Origin: Shinella zoogloeoides
GTDB lineage: Bacteria > Pseudomonadota > Alphaproteobacteria > Rhizobiales > Rhizobiaceae
Length of the DNA: 64,000 nt
Direction: 5' to 3'
NCBI RefSeq assembly: GCF_033705735.1
Contig: NZ_CP131130.1
Span: 2,483,001-2,547,000 of the forward strand
Shown here: piece after piece, positions 53,804 to 62,872 of the stretch
How positions within the stretch are numbered: the first letter of the stretch is position 1
Layout: every line of letters starts with the position of its first letter
Made by a program: the position numbers and the translations under genes
The notes under the pieces: generated by a model
The model's input: the letters and a program-made list of their open reading frames with translations, nothing else
What the model was told of the DNA's origin: nothing
The model's database searches: none

Positions 53804-54484
53804 TCAGTGACCGCTGGATGCGACCTCGTGCGTGCCTTCGGCGGCGGCATGCTCGCCTTCCGTGCCATGGCCGCCTTCCTCCTTGGCCGCGCCATGGCCG
53901 GACGCCGCCGTTTCGACCGCATTCGGGTCGATGCAGTCCGCCCGTTCCTTCATCGCCGTGACGATGGTCTTGATCTCGTCGAGCGAAAGCTCCTTGCGCT
54001 CGCCGTAGAATTCCCCGTTGGCGGCCGGCACGCCATCCGTATAGCGCGCGACGAAGGGCGCACTCATGCCGGGAACGGCGGAGGGATCGCGGGCGAAGAG
54101 CACTTCCGCGCCGATGGCCCGACCGCGCATGTCGGCGCGATATTCGGGCCCGGCGGCATCGATCAGGATGATCTGGTAGAGATCGGCGTCCTCGGCATTC
54201 GAGACGGCCCCGGCGACGCGCAGCGCCGTCTTGACGCGCACCTCGCCGTCCGTGGCATCCGAGCGCACATATTTGCGCAGCCATTGCTGGCCGTCCTGTT
54301 CGAGGCGGACGGTGGTCACCGTCGTGCAGGCGGCGCCGGACACCGTTTCCGTCGACGGGCCGAGCAGCACGTCGCGCCCGACGAAGATCGCGGCAGCGCC
54401 CGAGGCGCCGGTCAGGACCAGCACGCCGGCGGCGATGATCAGCAGCTTCCGGGACAGGCGGAACGAGGTCGGAAGGAACTTCAC
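53804..54484 (-). CDS. Membrane-anchored periplasmic protein with a His-rich tail
   Basis: 226 residues from GTG. A hydrophobic stretch LLIIAAGVLVLTGASGAAAIF (split here by the window of residues 13-33) would anchor the protein, leaving about 190 residues outside the cytoplasm. One pair of Cys (GAACTTV and ADCIDPN) could form a bond. The last 35 residues are rich in Gly, Ala, Glu and His, with about seven histidines in SGHGAAKEEGGHGTEGEH and what follows. No family was recognised. It is divergent from the sit metal importer, so a metal-binding role is possible. Confidence 0.6.
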   Translation of the reverse strand: MKFLPTSFRLSRKLLIIAAGVLVLTGASGAAAIFVGRDVLLGPSTETVSGAACTTVTTVRLEQDGQQWLRKYVRSDATDGEVRVKTALRVAGAVSNAEDADLYQIILIDAAGPEYRADMRGRAIGAEVLFARDPSAVPGMSAPFVARYTDGVPAANGEFYGERKELSLDEIKTIVTAMKERADCIDPNAVETAASGHGAAKEEGGHGTEGEHAAAEGTHEVASSGH

Positions 54485-54608
54485 GGGCGACGAACTTCTC
54501 TTTGAACGCAGAACAGGGAACGCGCCGAGAGCGCGCGAACGTGCCGCACTGTAGCCTGCGGGCGTTTCGGAAGTTTTAAACCCGCCTGTCCGATTCCGGA
54601 CCATTTCT

Positions 54609-54624
54609 GCGAATGATTTGCAAT
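54609..54624. promoter_or_regulatory. Fur/Mur-like box 1 before sitA
   Basis: GCGAATGATTTGCAAT with its neighbours forms the imperfect palindrome TGCGAATGATTTGCA, like the manganese-responsive Mur (Fur-family) sites of rhizobial sit promoters. It lies just upstream of the -35 element. Confidence 0.65.
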
Positions 54625-54628
54625 TGCG

Positions 54629-54656
54629 TTGACAGGCTGCAAAACCGCTCTATATT
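54629..54656 (+). promoter_or_regulatory. Promoter of the sitABCD operon
   Basis: TTGACA and TATATT are 16 bases apart, one of the best sigma-70 promoters in the window. It sits exactly between the two Fur/Mur-like boxes. Confidence 0.75.
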
Positions 54657-54658
54657 TT

Positions 54659-54674
54659 ATTGCAACTCATTCGC
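54659..54674. promoter_or_regulatory. Fur/Mur-like box 2 before sitA
   Basis: ATTGCAACTCATTCGC is the inverse of box 1 with 15 of 16 positions matching. It covers the expected transcription start, where a bound repressor would block transcription when manganese or iron is plentiful. Confidence 0.65.
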
Positions 54675-54695
54675 AAAAGCAGCTCAGGAGAGCCG

Positions 54696-55586
54696 ATGCT
54701 CCGCCGTTCCTTCAATGCCCTGCTTCTCAGCCTGCCGCTTCTCGCCACCGCCCCCGCCTTCGCGCAGGAAAAGCCCAAGGTGGTGACGACCTTCACAATC
54801 ATCGCCGACATCGCGGCGAATGTGGCGGGCGATGCGGCCACGGTGGAATCCATCACCAAGCCGGGCGCGGAAATCCACAACTACCAGCCGACGCCGCGCG
54901 ATATCCTGAAGGCGCAGGATGCGAAGCTCGTGCTCTGGAACGGCCTCAACCTGGAGCTCTGGTTCCAGAAGTTCCTCGCCAATCTCGGCGACGTGCCGAA
55001 CGTCACGGTCAGCGACGGCGTCGCGCCGATGAGCATCGTGGAAGGCCCCTACGAGGGTAAGCCGAACCCGCATGCCTGGATGTCGCCGGACAATGCGCTG
55101 ATCTATGTCGAGAACATCCGCAAGGCGCTCGGCGCGCTCGACCCCGCCAATGCGGCGACCTACGACGCCAACGCCAAGGCCTATGGCGAGAAGATCAAGG
55201 CTCTGGGCGAAGAGATGAAGGCCAAGATCGGCGCGCTGCCGGCGGAAAAGCGCTGGCTCGTCACCAGCGAGGGCGCCTTCTCCTATCTCGCCCGCGATTT
55301 CGGCCTCAAGGAGCTCTTCCTCTGGCCGATCAACGCCGACCAGCAGGGCACGCCCAAGCAGGTGAAGGCGGTGATCGATGCGGTGCGCGAGCACAATATC
55401 CATGTCGTCTTCAGCGAAAGCACCGTTTCCGCCGATCCCGCCAGGCAGGTCGCGGCCGAAACGGGCGCGGCTTATGGCGGCGTCCTCTATGTCGACTCGC
55501 TGAGTGAGGCGGACGGCCCCGTGCCGACCTATCTCGACCTCCTGCGCGTGACCTCCGAAACCATCGTGAAAGGTCTTTCGCAATGA
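54696..55586 (+). CDS. sitA: Manganese/iron ABC importer, substrate-binding protein
   Basis: 296 residues with a signal peptide ending ...APAFA. It belongs to the cluster A-I metal-binding proteins: [17 protein letters not shown] near the start, then the metal His residues in [13 protein letters not shown] and [10 protein letters not shown], and the late acidic ligands in [11 protein letters not shown] and [11 protein letters not shown]. The short loop around the first His lacks the long His-rich insert of ZnuA, which favours Mn/Fe over zinc. AGGAGAG precedes the ATG. First gene of the sit operon. Confidence 0.92.
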   Translation: MLRRSFNALLLSLPLLATAPAFAQEKPKVVTTFTIIADIAANVAGDAATVESITKPGAEIHNYQPTPRDILKAQDAKLVLWNGLNLELWFQKFLANLGDVPNVTVSDGVAPMSIVEGPYEGKPNPHAWMSPDNALIYVENIRKALGALDPANAATYDANAKAYGEKIKALGEEMKAKIGALPAEKRWLVTSEGAFSYLARDFGLKELFLWPINADQQGTPKQVKAVIDAVREHNIHVVFSESTVSADPARQVAAETGAAYGGVLYVDSLSEADGPVPTYLDLLRVTSETIVKGLSQ

Positions 55587-56443
55587 GGATGGGCGGCAAG
55601 CCGAAGACGGTCGACGGCATCGTCGCCGAGGACGTGACCGTCACCTACCGCAACGGCCTCACGGCGCTGCGCCATGCCAGCTTCTCCGTGCCGAAGGGCA
55701 CGATCACCGCGCTGGTCGGCGTCAACGGCGCGGGCAAGTCCACCCTCTTCAAGGCGATCATGGGCTTCGTACCGGTCGCGGGAGGCAAGGTGACGATCCT
55801 CGGCCTTTCCGTGCGCGAGGCGCTGAAGCAGAACCTCGTCGCCTATGTGCCGCAGGCCGAGGAGGTGGACTGGACCTTCCCCGTGCTCGTCGAGGACGTG
55901 GTGATGATGGGCCGCTACGGCCATATGAACTGGCTGCGCATCCCGACGAAACGCGACCACGAGATGGTCGAGGAGGCGCTTTCCCGCGTCAACATGGCCG
56001 GTTACCGCAAGCGCCAGATCGGCGAGCTCTCCGGCGGGCAGCGCAAGCGCGTCTTCCTCGCCCGTGCCTTGGCGCAGGAGGGACAGGTCATCCTGCTCGA
56101 CGAGCCTTTCACCGGCGTCGACGTGACCACGGAGGAGCAGATCATCGAGCTGCTCGGCAAGCTGCGCGACGAGGGTCGCGTCATGCTGGTCTCCACCCAC
56201 AATCTCGGCAGCGTGCCGGATTTCTGCGACCGCACGGTTTTCGTCAAGGGCACCGTCATCGCCTCCGGCCCGACGGCGGAGACCTTCACCGAGGCCAATC
56301 TGGAGCGCGCCTTCGGCGGCGTGCTGCGCCACTTCATCCTCGGCGGCCGCGACCTGCACGACGACGAGGACAGGCGCTCGGTCAAGGTCATCACCGACGA
56401 CGAGCGCCCCTTCGTCATCTACGGCGAGGAGAAGAAACCGTGA
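55583..56443 (+). CDS. sitB: Manganese/iron ABC importer, ATP-binding protein
   Basis: 286 residues. Walker [10 protein letters not shown] near residue 46, signature [15 protein letters not shown] near residue 150, Walker [13 protein letters not shown], and the switch His in VSTHNLG. The start codon overlaps the sitA stop (ATGA). The C-terminal 50 residues are longer and more acidic than in many relatives ([18 protein letters not shown]). It powers the SitC/SitD channel. Confidence 0.94.
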   Translation: MRMGGKPKTVDGIVAEDVTVTYRNGLTALRHASFSVPKGTITALVGVNGAGKSTLFKAIMGFVPVAGGKVTILGLSVREALKQNLVAYVPQAEEVDWTFPVLVEDVVMMGRYGHMNWLRIPTKRDHEMVEEALSRVNMAGYRKRQIGELSGGQRKRVFLARALAQEGQVILLDEPFTGVDVTTEEQIIELLGKLRDEGRVMLVSTHNLGSVPDFCDRTVFVKGTVIASGPTAETFTEANLERAFGGVLRHFILGGRDLHDDEDRRSVKVITDDERPFVIYGEEKKP

Positions 56444-57312
56444 TCGACGCGCTGCTGGAACCCTTCGGCTACGGCTACATGGTCAACGCCATGTGGGTGA
56501 GCGCGCTGGTCGGCTGCATCTGCGGCTTCCTGTCCGCCTATCTGATGCTCAAGGGCTGGTCACTGATCGGCGATGCGCTCTCGCATTCCATCGTGCCGGG
56601 CGTCGCCGGGGCCTATATGCTCGGCCTGCCGTTTGCCGCCGGCGCCTTCCTCTCCGGTGGGCTCGCCGCCGCCGCCATGCTCTTCCTCAACCGCCAGACG
56701 CAGCTCAAGGAGGATGCGATCATCGGCATGATCTTCTCCTCCTTCTTCGGCCTCGGCCTCTTCATGGTCTCGCTCTCGCCAACACCGGTGAACATCCAGA
56801 CCATCGTGCTCGGCAACATCCTCGCCGTCACGCGGGAGGATACGATCCAGCTCGCCATCATCGGCGCGGTGACGCTCGTCGTCCTGCTCTTCAAGTGGAA
56901 GGACCTGATGGTCGCCTTCTTCGACGAGAACCATGCCCGCTCCATCGGTCTCAACCCGACGGGCCTGAAGATTCTGTTCTTCACCCTCCTCAGCGCCTCG
57001 ACGGTCGCGGCCATGCAGACGGTCGGCGCCTTCCTCGTCGTCGCCATGGTGGTGACGCCGGGCGCGACGGCCTATCTCCTCACCGACCGCTTCCAGCGCC
57101 TCATCGTCATCGCCGCCGCCCTCGGGGCCGGCACGAGCCTTACCGGCGCCTATCTCTCCTATTTCCTCGACGGCGCGACCGGCGGCATCATCGTCGTCCT
57201 GCAAACCGCGATCTTCCTCCTCGCCTTCCTCTTCGCGCCCAAGCACGGCCTCATCGCCGCGCGCCGCAGGGGCAGGAAGGCGCTGGAGACCATGGAAGGC
57301 ACCACGCCATGA
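56440..57312 (+). CDS. sitC: Manganese/iron ABC importer, permease 1
   Basis: 290 residues with about eight helices of the ABC-3 permease family: [26 protein letters not shown] near residue 24 and [30 protein letters not shown] sequence near residue 185. It starts at a GTG whose GTGA overlaps the sitB stop. It pairs with SitD to form the channel. Confidence 0.93.
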   Translation: MIDALLEPFGYGYMVNAMWVSALVGCICGFLSAYLMLKGWSLIGDALSHSIVPGVAGAYMLGLPFAAGAFLSGGLAAAAMLFLNRQTQLKEDAIIGMIFSSFFGLGLFMVSLSPTPVNIQTIVLGNILAVTREDTIQLAIIGAVTLVVLLFKWKDLMVAFFDENHARSIGLNPTGLKILFFTLLSASTVAAMQTVGAFLVVAMVVTPGATAYLLTDRFQRLIVIAAALGAGTSLTGAYLSYFLDGATGGIIVVLQTAIFLLAFLFAPKHGLIAARRRGRKALETMEGTTP

Positions 57313-58151
57313 ACGAGACGCTCGAACTCGCGCTCCTGCCCTTCCAGCTCGCCTTCATGCAGACCGCCTTCCTGGTGACGCTCGTCATCGCCGTACCGAT
57401 GGCGCTGCTCTCCTGCTATCTCGTGCTGAAGGGCTGGTCGCTGATGGGCGATGCGGTCTCGCATGCCGTGCTTCCCGGCGTCGTCATCGCCTATGTCCTG
57501 GGCCTCCCCTTCGCGGCCGGCGCCTTCGTCGCGGGCCTCTTCTGCGCGCTCGCCGCCGGCTATCTCAAGGATAACAGCCGGGTGAAGGAAGACACGATTC
57601 TCGGCATCGTCTTTTCCGGCATGTTCGCCCTCGGCGTTGTGCTCTATGTGAAGATCCAGCCGGATATCCATCTCGACCATATCCTCTTCGGCGACATGCT
57701 CGGCATCGCGGCCTCCGATCTCGTCGAGACGATAGCCATCGCCAGCGCCTCGACCGCCTTCATCCTCCTCTTCCGCAAGGACCTTCTGGTGCAGGCCTTC
57801 GACCGGCAGCATGCCTCGGCCATCGGCCTGCCGGTGCGTCTCCTGCATTACGGCCTTCTCGCCGTGCTCTCGCTCGTCGTGGTCGGCGCGCTGAAGGCGG
57901 TCGGCATCATCCTCGCCGTCGCCATGCTGGTCGCTCCCGGCGCCATCGCGGCCCTCCTCACGCGGCGTTTTCCGAGCATGCTGATGGTGGCCGTCGCCGT
58001 CGCGCTCGGCACGTCCTTCTGCGGCATCTGGCTGAGCTTCATGATCGACAGCGCCCCCGCGCCGACCATCGTGCTGCTGATGGCGATGCTCTTCGTCCTC
58101 GCCTTCATCCGACGGATGCTGCAGAACCGCCGGCCCGCGCAGGCGGCCTGA
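57309..58151 (+). CDS. sitD: Manganese/iron ABC importer, permease 2
   Basis: 280 residues, related to SitC along its length: SCYLVLKGWSLMGDAVSHAVLPG near residue 34 and ALKAVGIILAVAMLVAPGAIAALL near residue 195. Its ATGA overlaps the sitC stop codon, so all four sit genes are linked by overlaps of one to four bases and should be made in fixed ratio. A perfect palindromic terminator ends the operon. Confidence 0.93.
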   Translation: MNETLELALLPFQLAFMQTAFLVTLVIAVPMALLSCYLVLKGWSLMGDAVSHAVLPGVVIAYVLGLPFAAGAFVAGLFCALAAGYLKDNSRVKEDTILGIVFSGMFALGVVLYVKIQPDIHLDHILFGDMLGIAASDLVETIAIASASTAFILLFRKDLLVQAFDRQHASAIGLPVRLLHYGLLAVLSLVVVGALKAVGIILAVAMLVAPGAIAALLTRRFPSMLMVAVAVALGTSFCGIWLSFMIDSAPAPTIVLLMAMLFVLAFIRRMLQNRRPAQAA

Positions 58152-58157
58152 GAGCCA

Positions 58158-58185
58158 CCGGCCCTCTGTCGACAGAGGGCCGGTT
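58158..58185 (+). terminator. Terminator of the sit operon
   Basis: ACCGGCCCTCTG and CAGAGGGCCGGT form a perfect 12-base stem around TCGA. The tail is TTCCGT, so release may be partly Rho-dependent. Confidence 0.7.
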
Positions 58186-58254
58186 TCCGTCTAACGTCCG
58201 GCGCGAACGGCCAGCCTGCTTCGGCCGAAATCAACACAAACGCAACGGGACGGC

Positions 58255-59490
58255 ATGGCGCATATCGGTATCGTCGGCGGCGGCCTCATGGGCTGCGCCA
58301 CAGCGCTCAATCTCATGGAACGGGGCCATAGCGTCACGATCCTCGAACGGGACGCGGGCGGCCTGCCGGCCTCGGTCGGCAATGCGGGCATCCTCGCCGT
58401 GCCCGAGATCGACCCGCTCGCCCGGGTCGACATGCTGCTCTCCGTGCCGAAATGGCTGCTCGATCCGCTGGGCCCGCTGACGCTGCGCTGGCAGGACCTG
58501 CCGGCGCTCACGCCCTGGCTCGTCCGCCTCCTGCTCTCCGCCCGCCCCGGCAAGGTGGCGGAAGGCCGCGCCGCGCTCCTGACGCTGATGAAGACGGCGG
58601 AAGCCGACCATGCCCATCTCGGCGCCCTGGCCGGCATTTCCGGCCATATCCGCGACACCGGCGCGCTGACGGTCTTCGACAGCACTGCGGCGCGCGACAA
58701 GGCGTTCGCCCACGAGACGGAGAATGCGAAGCTGCTCGGCTGCAATGTCGAGAAGCTGGATGCCGAAGAGGCCCGCCGCCGCGTGCCGGCCTTGCAGGGC
58801 GCCTTTGCCGGCGCGGTCTTCAACGACGGCTACAAGACCTTCGAATATCCGCTGACCCTCTTGCGCCGGCTGCAGGCGGCGCTGCGCGAACGCGCGACGT
58901 TGCTCGACGCCACCGTTTCCTCGGTGGCGCAGGCTGAGAGCGGCATCGTCGTGCGCACGGAGGGCGGCCGGGAATTCACCTTCGACAAGCTGGCGATCAC
59001 CTCGGGCGTCTGGTCACGCCGCTTCGTCGCCGATCTCGGGCTGAAAGTGCTGCTGGAAACCGAGCGCGGCTACAATACGACCTTCATGAATCCTTCGACC
59101 ACGCTGGAAATGCCGGTCTTCTTCTCCGAGCACGGCTTCGTCGCCACACCCTTCGAAAATGCTCTGCGCATCGGCGGCGCGGTCGAGCTCGCCTCGCCCG
59201 AAGCCCCCGCCAACTACAGGCGCGCCGCCGCCATGCGCCGCAAGATGCGCCGCTACGTGCCCGATCTCCAGGAGGAAGGCGGCACGGAATGGATGGGCCG
59301 GCGTCCCTCCACGCCGGATTCGCTTCCCGTCATCAGCCTGCATCCGCGCGACCCGCGCATCGCCTTTGCCTTCGGCCACGGCCATGTCGGCCTGACGCTT
59401 TCGGCAACGACCGGTCGCCATGTCGCGCGTCTCCTCTCCGGTGAGACGGACGCCGCGCTCGCCCCCTTCTCCATCGCCCGCTTCCAGTAA
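58255..59490 (+). CDS. FAD-dependent amino-acid oxidoreductase (DadA-like)
   Basis: 411 residues, DAO family. The dinucleotide loop is HIGIVGGGLMGCATALNLMERGH at the start, with VTILERDAGGLPASVGNAG following. SRRFVADLGLKVLLETERGYNTTF and the C-terminal WMGRRPSTPDSLPVI and FAFGHGHVGLTLSATTGR close the FAD site. These suit D-amino-acid dehydrogenases that pass electrons to the respiratory chain; related sarcosine or proline oxidases are alternatives. It lies 33 bases before the nucleoside hydrolase gene. Confidence 0.88.
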   Translation: MAHIGIVGGGLMGCATALNLMERGHSVTILERDAGGLPASVGNAGILAVPEIDPLARVDMLLSVPKWLLDPLGPLTLRWQDLPALTPWLVRLLLSARPGKVAEGRAALLTLMKTAEADHAHLGALAGISGHIRDTGALTVFDSTAARDKAFAHETENAKLLGCNVEKLDAEEARRRVPALQGAFAGAVFNDGYKTFEYPLTLLRRLQAALRERATLLDATVSSVAQAESGIVVRTEGGREFTFDKLAITSGVWSRRFVADLGLKVLLETERGYNTTFMNPSTTLEMPVFFSEHGFVATPFENALRIGGAVELASPEAPANYRRAAAMRRKMRRYVPDLQEEGGTEWMGRRPSTPDSLPVISLHPRDPRIAFAFGHGHVGLTLSATTGRHVARLLSGETDAALAPFSIARFQ

Positions 59491-59523
59491 GTTCCCAGAA
59501 CAATAAAAAGAAAGAAACCGACC

Positions 59524-60474
59524 ATGCATAAGGTTATTTTCGACACGGATCCCGGCGTCGACGATGTCATGGCGCTGCTCTTCCTGCACAACCATCCGGA
59601 AATCGACCTGATCGGCATCACCACCGTCTTCGGCAATGCCGCCATCGAGACGACGACGCGCAACGCGCTGTTCCTCAAGCGCGAATGGGGCATCGACGCG
59701 CCGGTCGCCCGCGGCGAGGGCAAGACCTACAACCCGATGCGCAACCCCACCGACTGGCCGGTGATGATCCACGGCCATGACGGTCTCGGCAATATCGACG
59801 TGCCGGAGACGATCGACCTGCCTATCGATCCGCGCCCGGCACACCGCTTCATCATCGAAACCGTAAGGGCCAATCCGGGCGAGGTGACGCTGATCGCCGT
59901 CGGCCGCATGTCGAACCTCGCCTATGCGCTGAAGGAAGACCCGGAGATTGCCGGTCTGGTCAAGCAGGTCATCATCATGGGCGGCGCTTTCGACGTGCCC
60001 GGCAACATCACGCCCGCCGCCGAGGCCAATATCCATGGCGACCCGGAGGCGGCCGACGTGGTGATGACCGCGCCGTGGAAGGTGATCGTCGTCGGCCTCG
60101 ACGTGACGATGAAGACCGTGATGACGCGCAAGCGCCTTGCGGAACTGACCGCGAAGAACGGCAGGCACCTCAAGCTGCTTTCCGACATATCGCAGTTCTA
60201 TATCGATTTCTACGGCCGGCATGTGAAGGACGAGGGCATGGTGGTGCACGACAGCTGCGCCTGCATCTACCTCGTCGCGCCGGACCTCTTCACCACCCGT
60301 CCCGGCGCGATCCGCGTCGTCGCTGGCGGCATCGCCGATGGCCAGACCATCCAGAAGCCCGACGCCCGCAGCTTCCCGCCCGGCAACTGGGACGGCCTGC
60401 CGAGCCAGCATGCCTGCATCGGTATCGATGCGGAAAAGGTGATGGCGCTGCTGGATGAGACGCTGGTGCGGTGA
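59524..60474 (+). CDS. Nucleoside hydrolase (IunH/RihA family)
   Basis: 316 residues. The calcium-binding signature FDTDPGVDDVMALLF opens the protein; GNAAIETTTRNALFL, VMIHGHDGLGN, ITPAAEANIHGDPEAA and a late DSCACIYLVAPDLF loop that should hold the catalytic His/Asp region complete the fold. It splits ribonucleosides into base and ribose for salvage. It probably shares a transcript with the preceding oxidase gene. Confidence 0.93.
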   Translation: MHKVIFDTDPGVDDVMALLFLHNHPEIDLIGITTVFGNAAIETTTRNALFLKREWGIDAPVARGEGKTYNPMRNPTDWPVMIHGHDGLGNIDVPETIDLPIDPRPAHRFIIETVRANPGEVTLIAVGRMSNLAYALKEDPEIAGLVKQVIIMGGAFDVPGNITPAAEANIHGDPEAADVVMTAPWKVIVVGLDVTMKTVMTRKRLAELTAKNGRHLKLLSDISQFYIDFYGRHVKDEGMVVHDSCACIYLVAPDLFTTRPGAIRVVAGGIADGQTIQKPDARSFPPGNWDGLPSQHACIGIDAEKVMALLDETLVR

Positions 60475-60488
60475 GGCGGGCGTAGCCG

Positions 60489-60641
60489 CCCCTCACCTGC
60501 CTGCCGGCATCCTCTCCCCGCAAGCGGGGCGAGGAGCGCTGGAGGCAAGGGTTCCCGCCTTCATGATGGCTTGAAGAAGCCGGTGCAACGCCCCCTTCTC
60601 CCCGCTTGCGGGGAGAAGGTCCCGGCAGGGGCATGAGGGGC
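60489..60641. repeat. RIME-like composite repeat, second locus
   Basis: CCCCTCACCTGCCTGCCGG with CTCTCCCCGCAAGCGGGGCGAG faces an inverse copy CTTCTCCCCGCTTGCGGGGAGAAGG, GGGGCATGAGGGG. It has the same build as the element at 10561-10722 and likewise lies between convergent genes. Confidence 0.7.
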
Positions 60642-60666
60642 AGCCCAGGGAGTAACCCCTACCCCG

Positions 60667-61362
60667 TCAGCCCGCCGTCGCCGGCAATTGCCAATCGATC
60701 GGCGTGCGGCCGTGCTTTTCGAGAAATTCGTTCGCCTGCGAAAACGGTCGCGTGCCGAAGAAGCCGTTATGCGCTGAGAGCGGAGAGGGATGCGGTGAGC
60801 GCAGCACGAGATGGCGACTCCTGTCGACGAAGGCCGCCTTCTTCTGCGCATAGGAGCCCCAGAGGATGAAGACGACGGGCTTATCCTGCTCGTTGACGGC
60901 GCGGATGACCGCATCCGTGAAGCGCTCCCAGCCGCGCCCCTGATGGGAGGCCGCACGGCCCATCTCCACCGTCAGCACGCTGTTGAGCAGCAGCACGCCC
61001 TGCCGCGCCCAATATTCGAGAAAACCATGGCGGGCCGGCGCGATGCCGAGGTCCGATTCCAGTTCCTTGTAGATATTGACGAGCGAGGGCGGAATGCGAA
61101 CGCCCGCCTGCACGGAGAAGCACAGGCCATGCGCCTGCCCCTCGCCGTGATAAGGATCCTGCCCGAGGATGACGACGCGCACCTCGTCGAGCGGCGTCAG
61201 GTCGAGCGCGCGGAAATATTCCGCCCCCTTCGGGAAAATGCGCCGGCCCTCCTGCTTCTGCTCCAGCAGGAAGTTCTTCAGCTCGGCCATGTAGGGACTG
61301 GAGAATTCCGCCGCGAGCGGCGCCTTCCAGCTCTCGCCGATCTTTACGTCCGTCGCTGCCAT
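60667..61362 (-). CDS. ung: Uracil-DNA glycosylase, family 1
   Basis: 231 residues. The water-activating loop is ILGQDPYHGEGQAHGLCFSV near residue 65 (catalytic Asp), and the minor-groove loop is SPHPSPLSAHNGFFGTRPF near residue 190 (His). VLLLNSVLTVE and VFILWGSYAQ fill the uracil pocket. It removes uracil from DNA. A plain single-gene unit. Confidence 0.96.
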   Translation of the reverse strand: MAATDVKIGESWKAPLAAEFSSPYMAELKNFLLEQKQEGRRIFPKGAEYFRALDLTPLDEVRVVILGQDPYHGEGQAHGLCFSVQAGVRIPPSLVNIYKELESDLGIAPARHGFLEYWARQGVLLLNSVLTVEMGRAASHQGRGWERFTDAVIRAVNEQDKPVVFILWGSYAQKKAAFVDRSRHLVLRSPHPSPLSAHNGFFGTRPFSQANEFLEKHGRTPIDWQLPATAG

Positions 61363-61441
61363 CGCTCTCTCCTTGACGAGGAGAGTTTAGCGCCGCACGG
61401 CGGTAAGGACCGGCCAAACAGCCGGTCATCCACAGCTAATC

Positions 61442-62608
61442 TCAGGCGACGCCGAGCACCGCCATGAGGTTTTTCATGCGCGCGGCGGCAAGCTCCGGCC
61501 TGTCGAGCACATTCGCTCGATCGGCAAGGCGGAAGACGTCGGCATAGTGCAGGACGCCGCGAGCGGACTGCATGCCGGCCGGCATCGTGAAGTGATCCTG
61601 ATGGCCGTTCAGCCAGGCCAGAAAGACGACGCCCGCCTTGTAATACTGCGTCGGCGCCTCAAAGATTTTCCGTGAAAGCGGCACGGTCGGCTCGATGACG
61701 GCACGGAAGGTGGCGACATCGCCCGCCGCCAGAGACGCCAGCGCCTTGGAGGCCTGCGGCGCGACCGCATCGAAGATGCCGAGCAGCGCGTGGCTGTATC
61801 TGCGCCCGTCGCCCTCGATCAGTTCGGCATAGTTGAAGTCGTCGCCGGTGAAGCAGAGCACGCCTTCCGGCAGCCAGTCGCGCAGCGCCACTTCGCAGGC
61901 GTTGTCGAGCAGGGAGATCTTGATACCCTCGACCTTGTCGCGGTTCTCCTCGATGATCGAAAGCACCGCATCGAGCGCCGGCTCGAAGGCGTCGGAGCCC
62001 CAATATCCACCAAGTTGCGGATCGAACATATCGCCGAGCCAGTGCAGCACGACCTTGTCCTTCGCCTGGCCGAGAATGCGGCCATAGACCTTGCGGTAAT
62101 CATCCGGCGACTGCGCAATGCGGGCCAGTGCGCGGCTCGCCATCATGATCGCCCGGCCACCGTGCTTTTCCACGAAGCCGATCTGCTCCTCATAGGCCCT
62201 GACGACGTCATCCAGCGAACGGGCATCGGCGGGGTTGAGGTGATCCGTGCCGGCGCCGCAGGCAAGGTCCGCGCCCGGCACCGTCTTCGCTTCGGCAAGC
62301 GAGCGGCGGATCAGCTCCTGCGCGCCGGCCCAGTCGAGCCCCATGCCGCGCTGCGCGGTGTCCATCGCCTCGGCGATGCGGAAACCGAGCGACCAGAGAT
62401 GATGCCGGAAAGCCATCGTGCGTTCCCAGTCGACGGCCGGCGCTTCCCATGGGCGCGTGTCGCGTCGCGGATCGGAAACCACATGGGCCGCGGCATAGGC
62501 GATGCGGTTGAAGCGCGGCGCTGCGGTAGAGCGCTCTGTCGGCGTGCCCACGAGCGCATAGGCTTCGACGCCGCCATCGGCACGCGGCAGGGAAAGGCTG
62601 ATCGGCAT
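61442..62608 (-). CDS. DUF993 family protein, dihydrodipicolinate-synthase-like
   Basis: 388 residues, no signal peptide. The family is related to the DapA/aldolase TIM barrels. Recognisable stretches are DWERTMAFRHHLWSLGFRIAEAMDTAQRG near residue 60, VLHWLGDMFDPQLGGYWG near 190, EGIKISLLDNACEV near 228 (the Lys at the Schiff-base position of the fold) and EGVLCFTGDDFNYAELIEGDG. The reaction is unknown, probably an aldol or keto-acid lyase step of sugar or polyol breakdown. It is divergent from a lacI gene, with matched operators on both sides. Confidence 0.85.
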   Translation of the reverse strand: MPISLSLPRADGGVEAYALVGTPTERSTAAPRFNRIAYAAAHVVSDPRRDTRPWEAPAVDWERTMAFRHHLWSLGFRIAEAMDTAQRGMGLDWAGAQELIRRSLAEAKTVPGADLACGAGTDHLNPADARSLDDVVRAYEEQIGFVEKHGGRAIMMASRALARIAQSPDDYRKVYGRILGQAKDKVVLHWLGDMFDPQLGGYWGSDAFEPALDAVLSIIEENRDKVEGIKISLLDNACEVALRDWLPEGVLCFTGDDFNYAELIEGDGRRYSHALLGIFDAVAPQASKALASLAAGDVATFRAVIEPTVPLSRKIFEAPTQYYKAGVVFLAWLNGHQDHFTMPAGMQSARGVLHYADVFRLADRANVLDRPELAAARMKNLMAVLGVA

Positions 62609-62641
62609 GGAGTCCTCCCGAGGGTTTAGAAGGGCAATAAT

Positions 62642-62655
62642 TTAGATCGTTCCAA
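62642..62655. promoter_or_regulatory. LacI-type operator O1 (DUF993 side)
   Basis: TTAGATCGTTCCAA is an imperfect palindrome centred on CG, 34 bases before the DUF993 start. The longer 62645-62659 segment is the exact reverse complement of 62803-62817 near O2. Confidence 0.7.
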
Positions 62656-62797
62656 ATTTCAAGGACGATTTTGAGAGTAGCGCCCGGTGTACGGAAAAGG
62701 CCAATACGCTAGAGGTCCCATCGTGACAGCCAATTTGAACCCGTGATCAAGATAGAAGGCAACCGAAGGCGACACGCCGCCGCACCCCAATTCATGC

Positions 62798-62826
62798 TTG
62801 ACAAATTTGGAACGATCCAATTAATT
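62798..62826 (+). promoter_or_regulatory. Promoter of lacI with operator inside the spacer
   Basis: TTGACA and TTAATT stand 17 bases apart, and operator O2 fills the spacer between them. This layout implies direct competition between repressor and polymerase, i.e. autoregulation. Confidence 0.65.
62807..62820. promoter_or_regulatory. LacI-type operator O2 (lacI side)
   Basis: TTGGAACGATCCAA is a palindrome centred on CG with two mismatched positions. It matches O1 in inverse orientation 150 bases away, a distance that would also allow DNA looping. Confidence 0.7.
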
Positions 62827-62872
62827 ACCCACCAACAAGCGGGCCGTTACACCCCGCGCAGGGAGGATGATC

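Noticed and set aside
54696..58151. Calling the importer a zinc system (znuABC)
   Set aside because: The binding protein lacks the long His-rich loop of ZnuA, the operon has two permeases, and the promoter carries Mur-like boxes. A Mn/Fe system is more likely, though zinc is not excluded.
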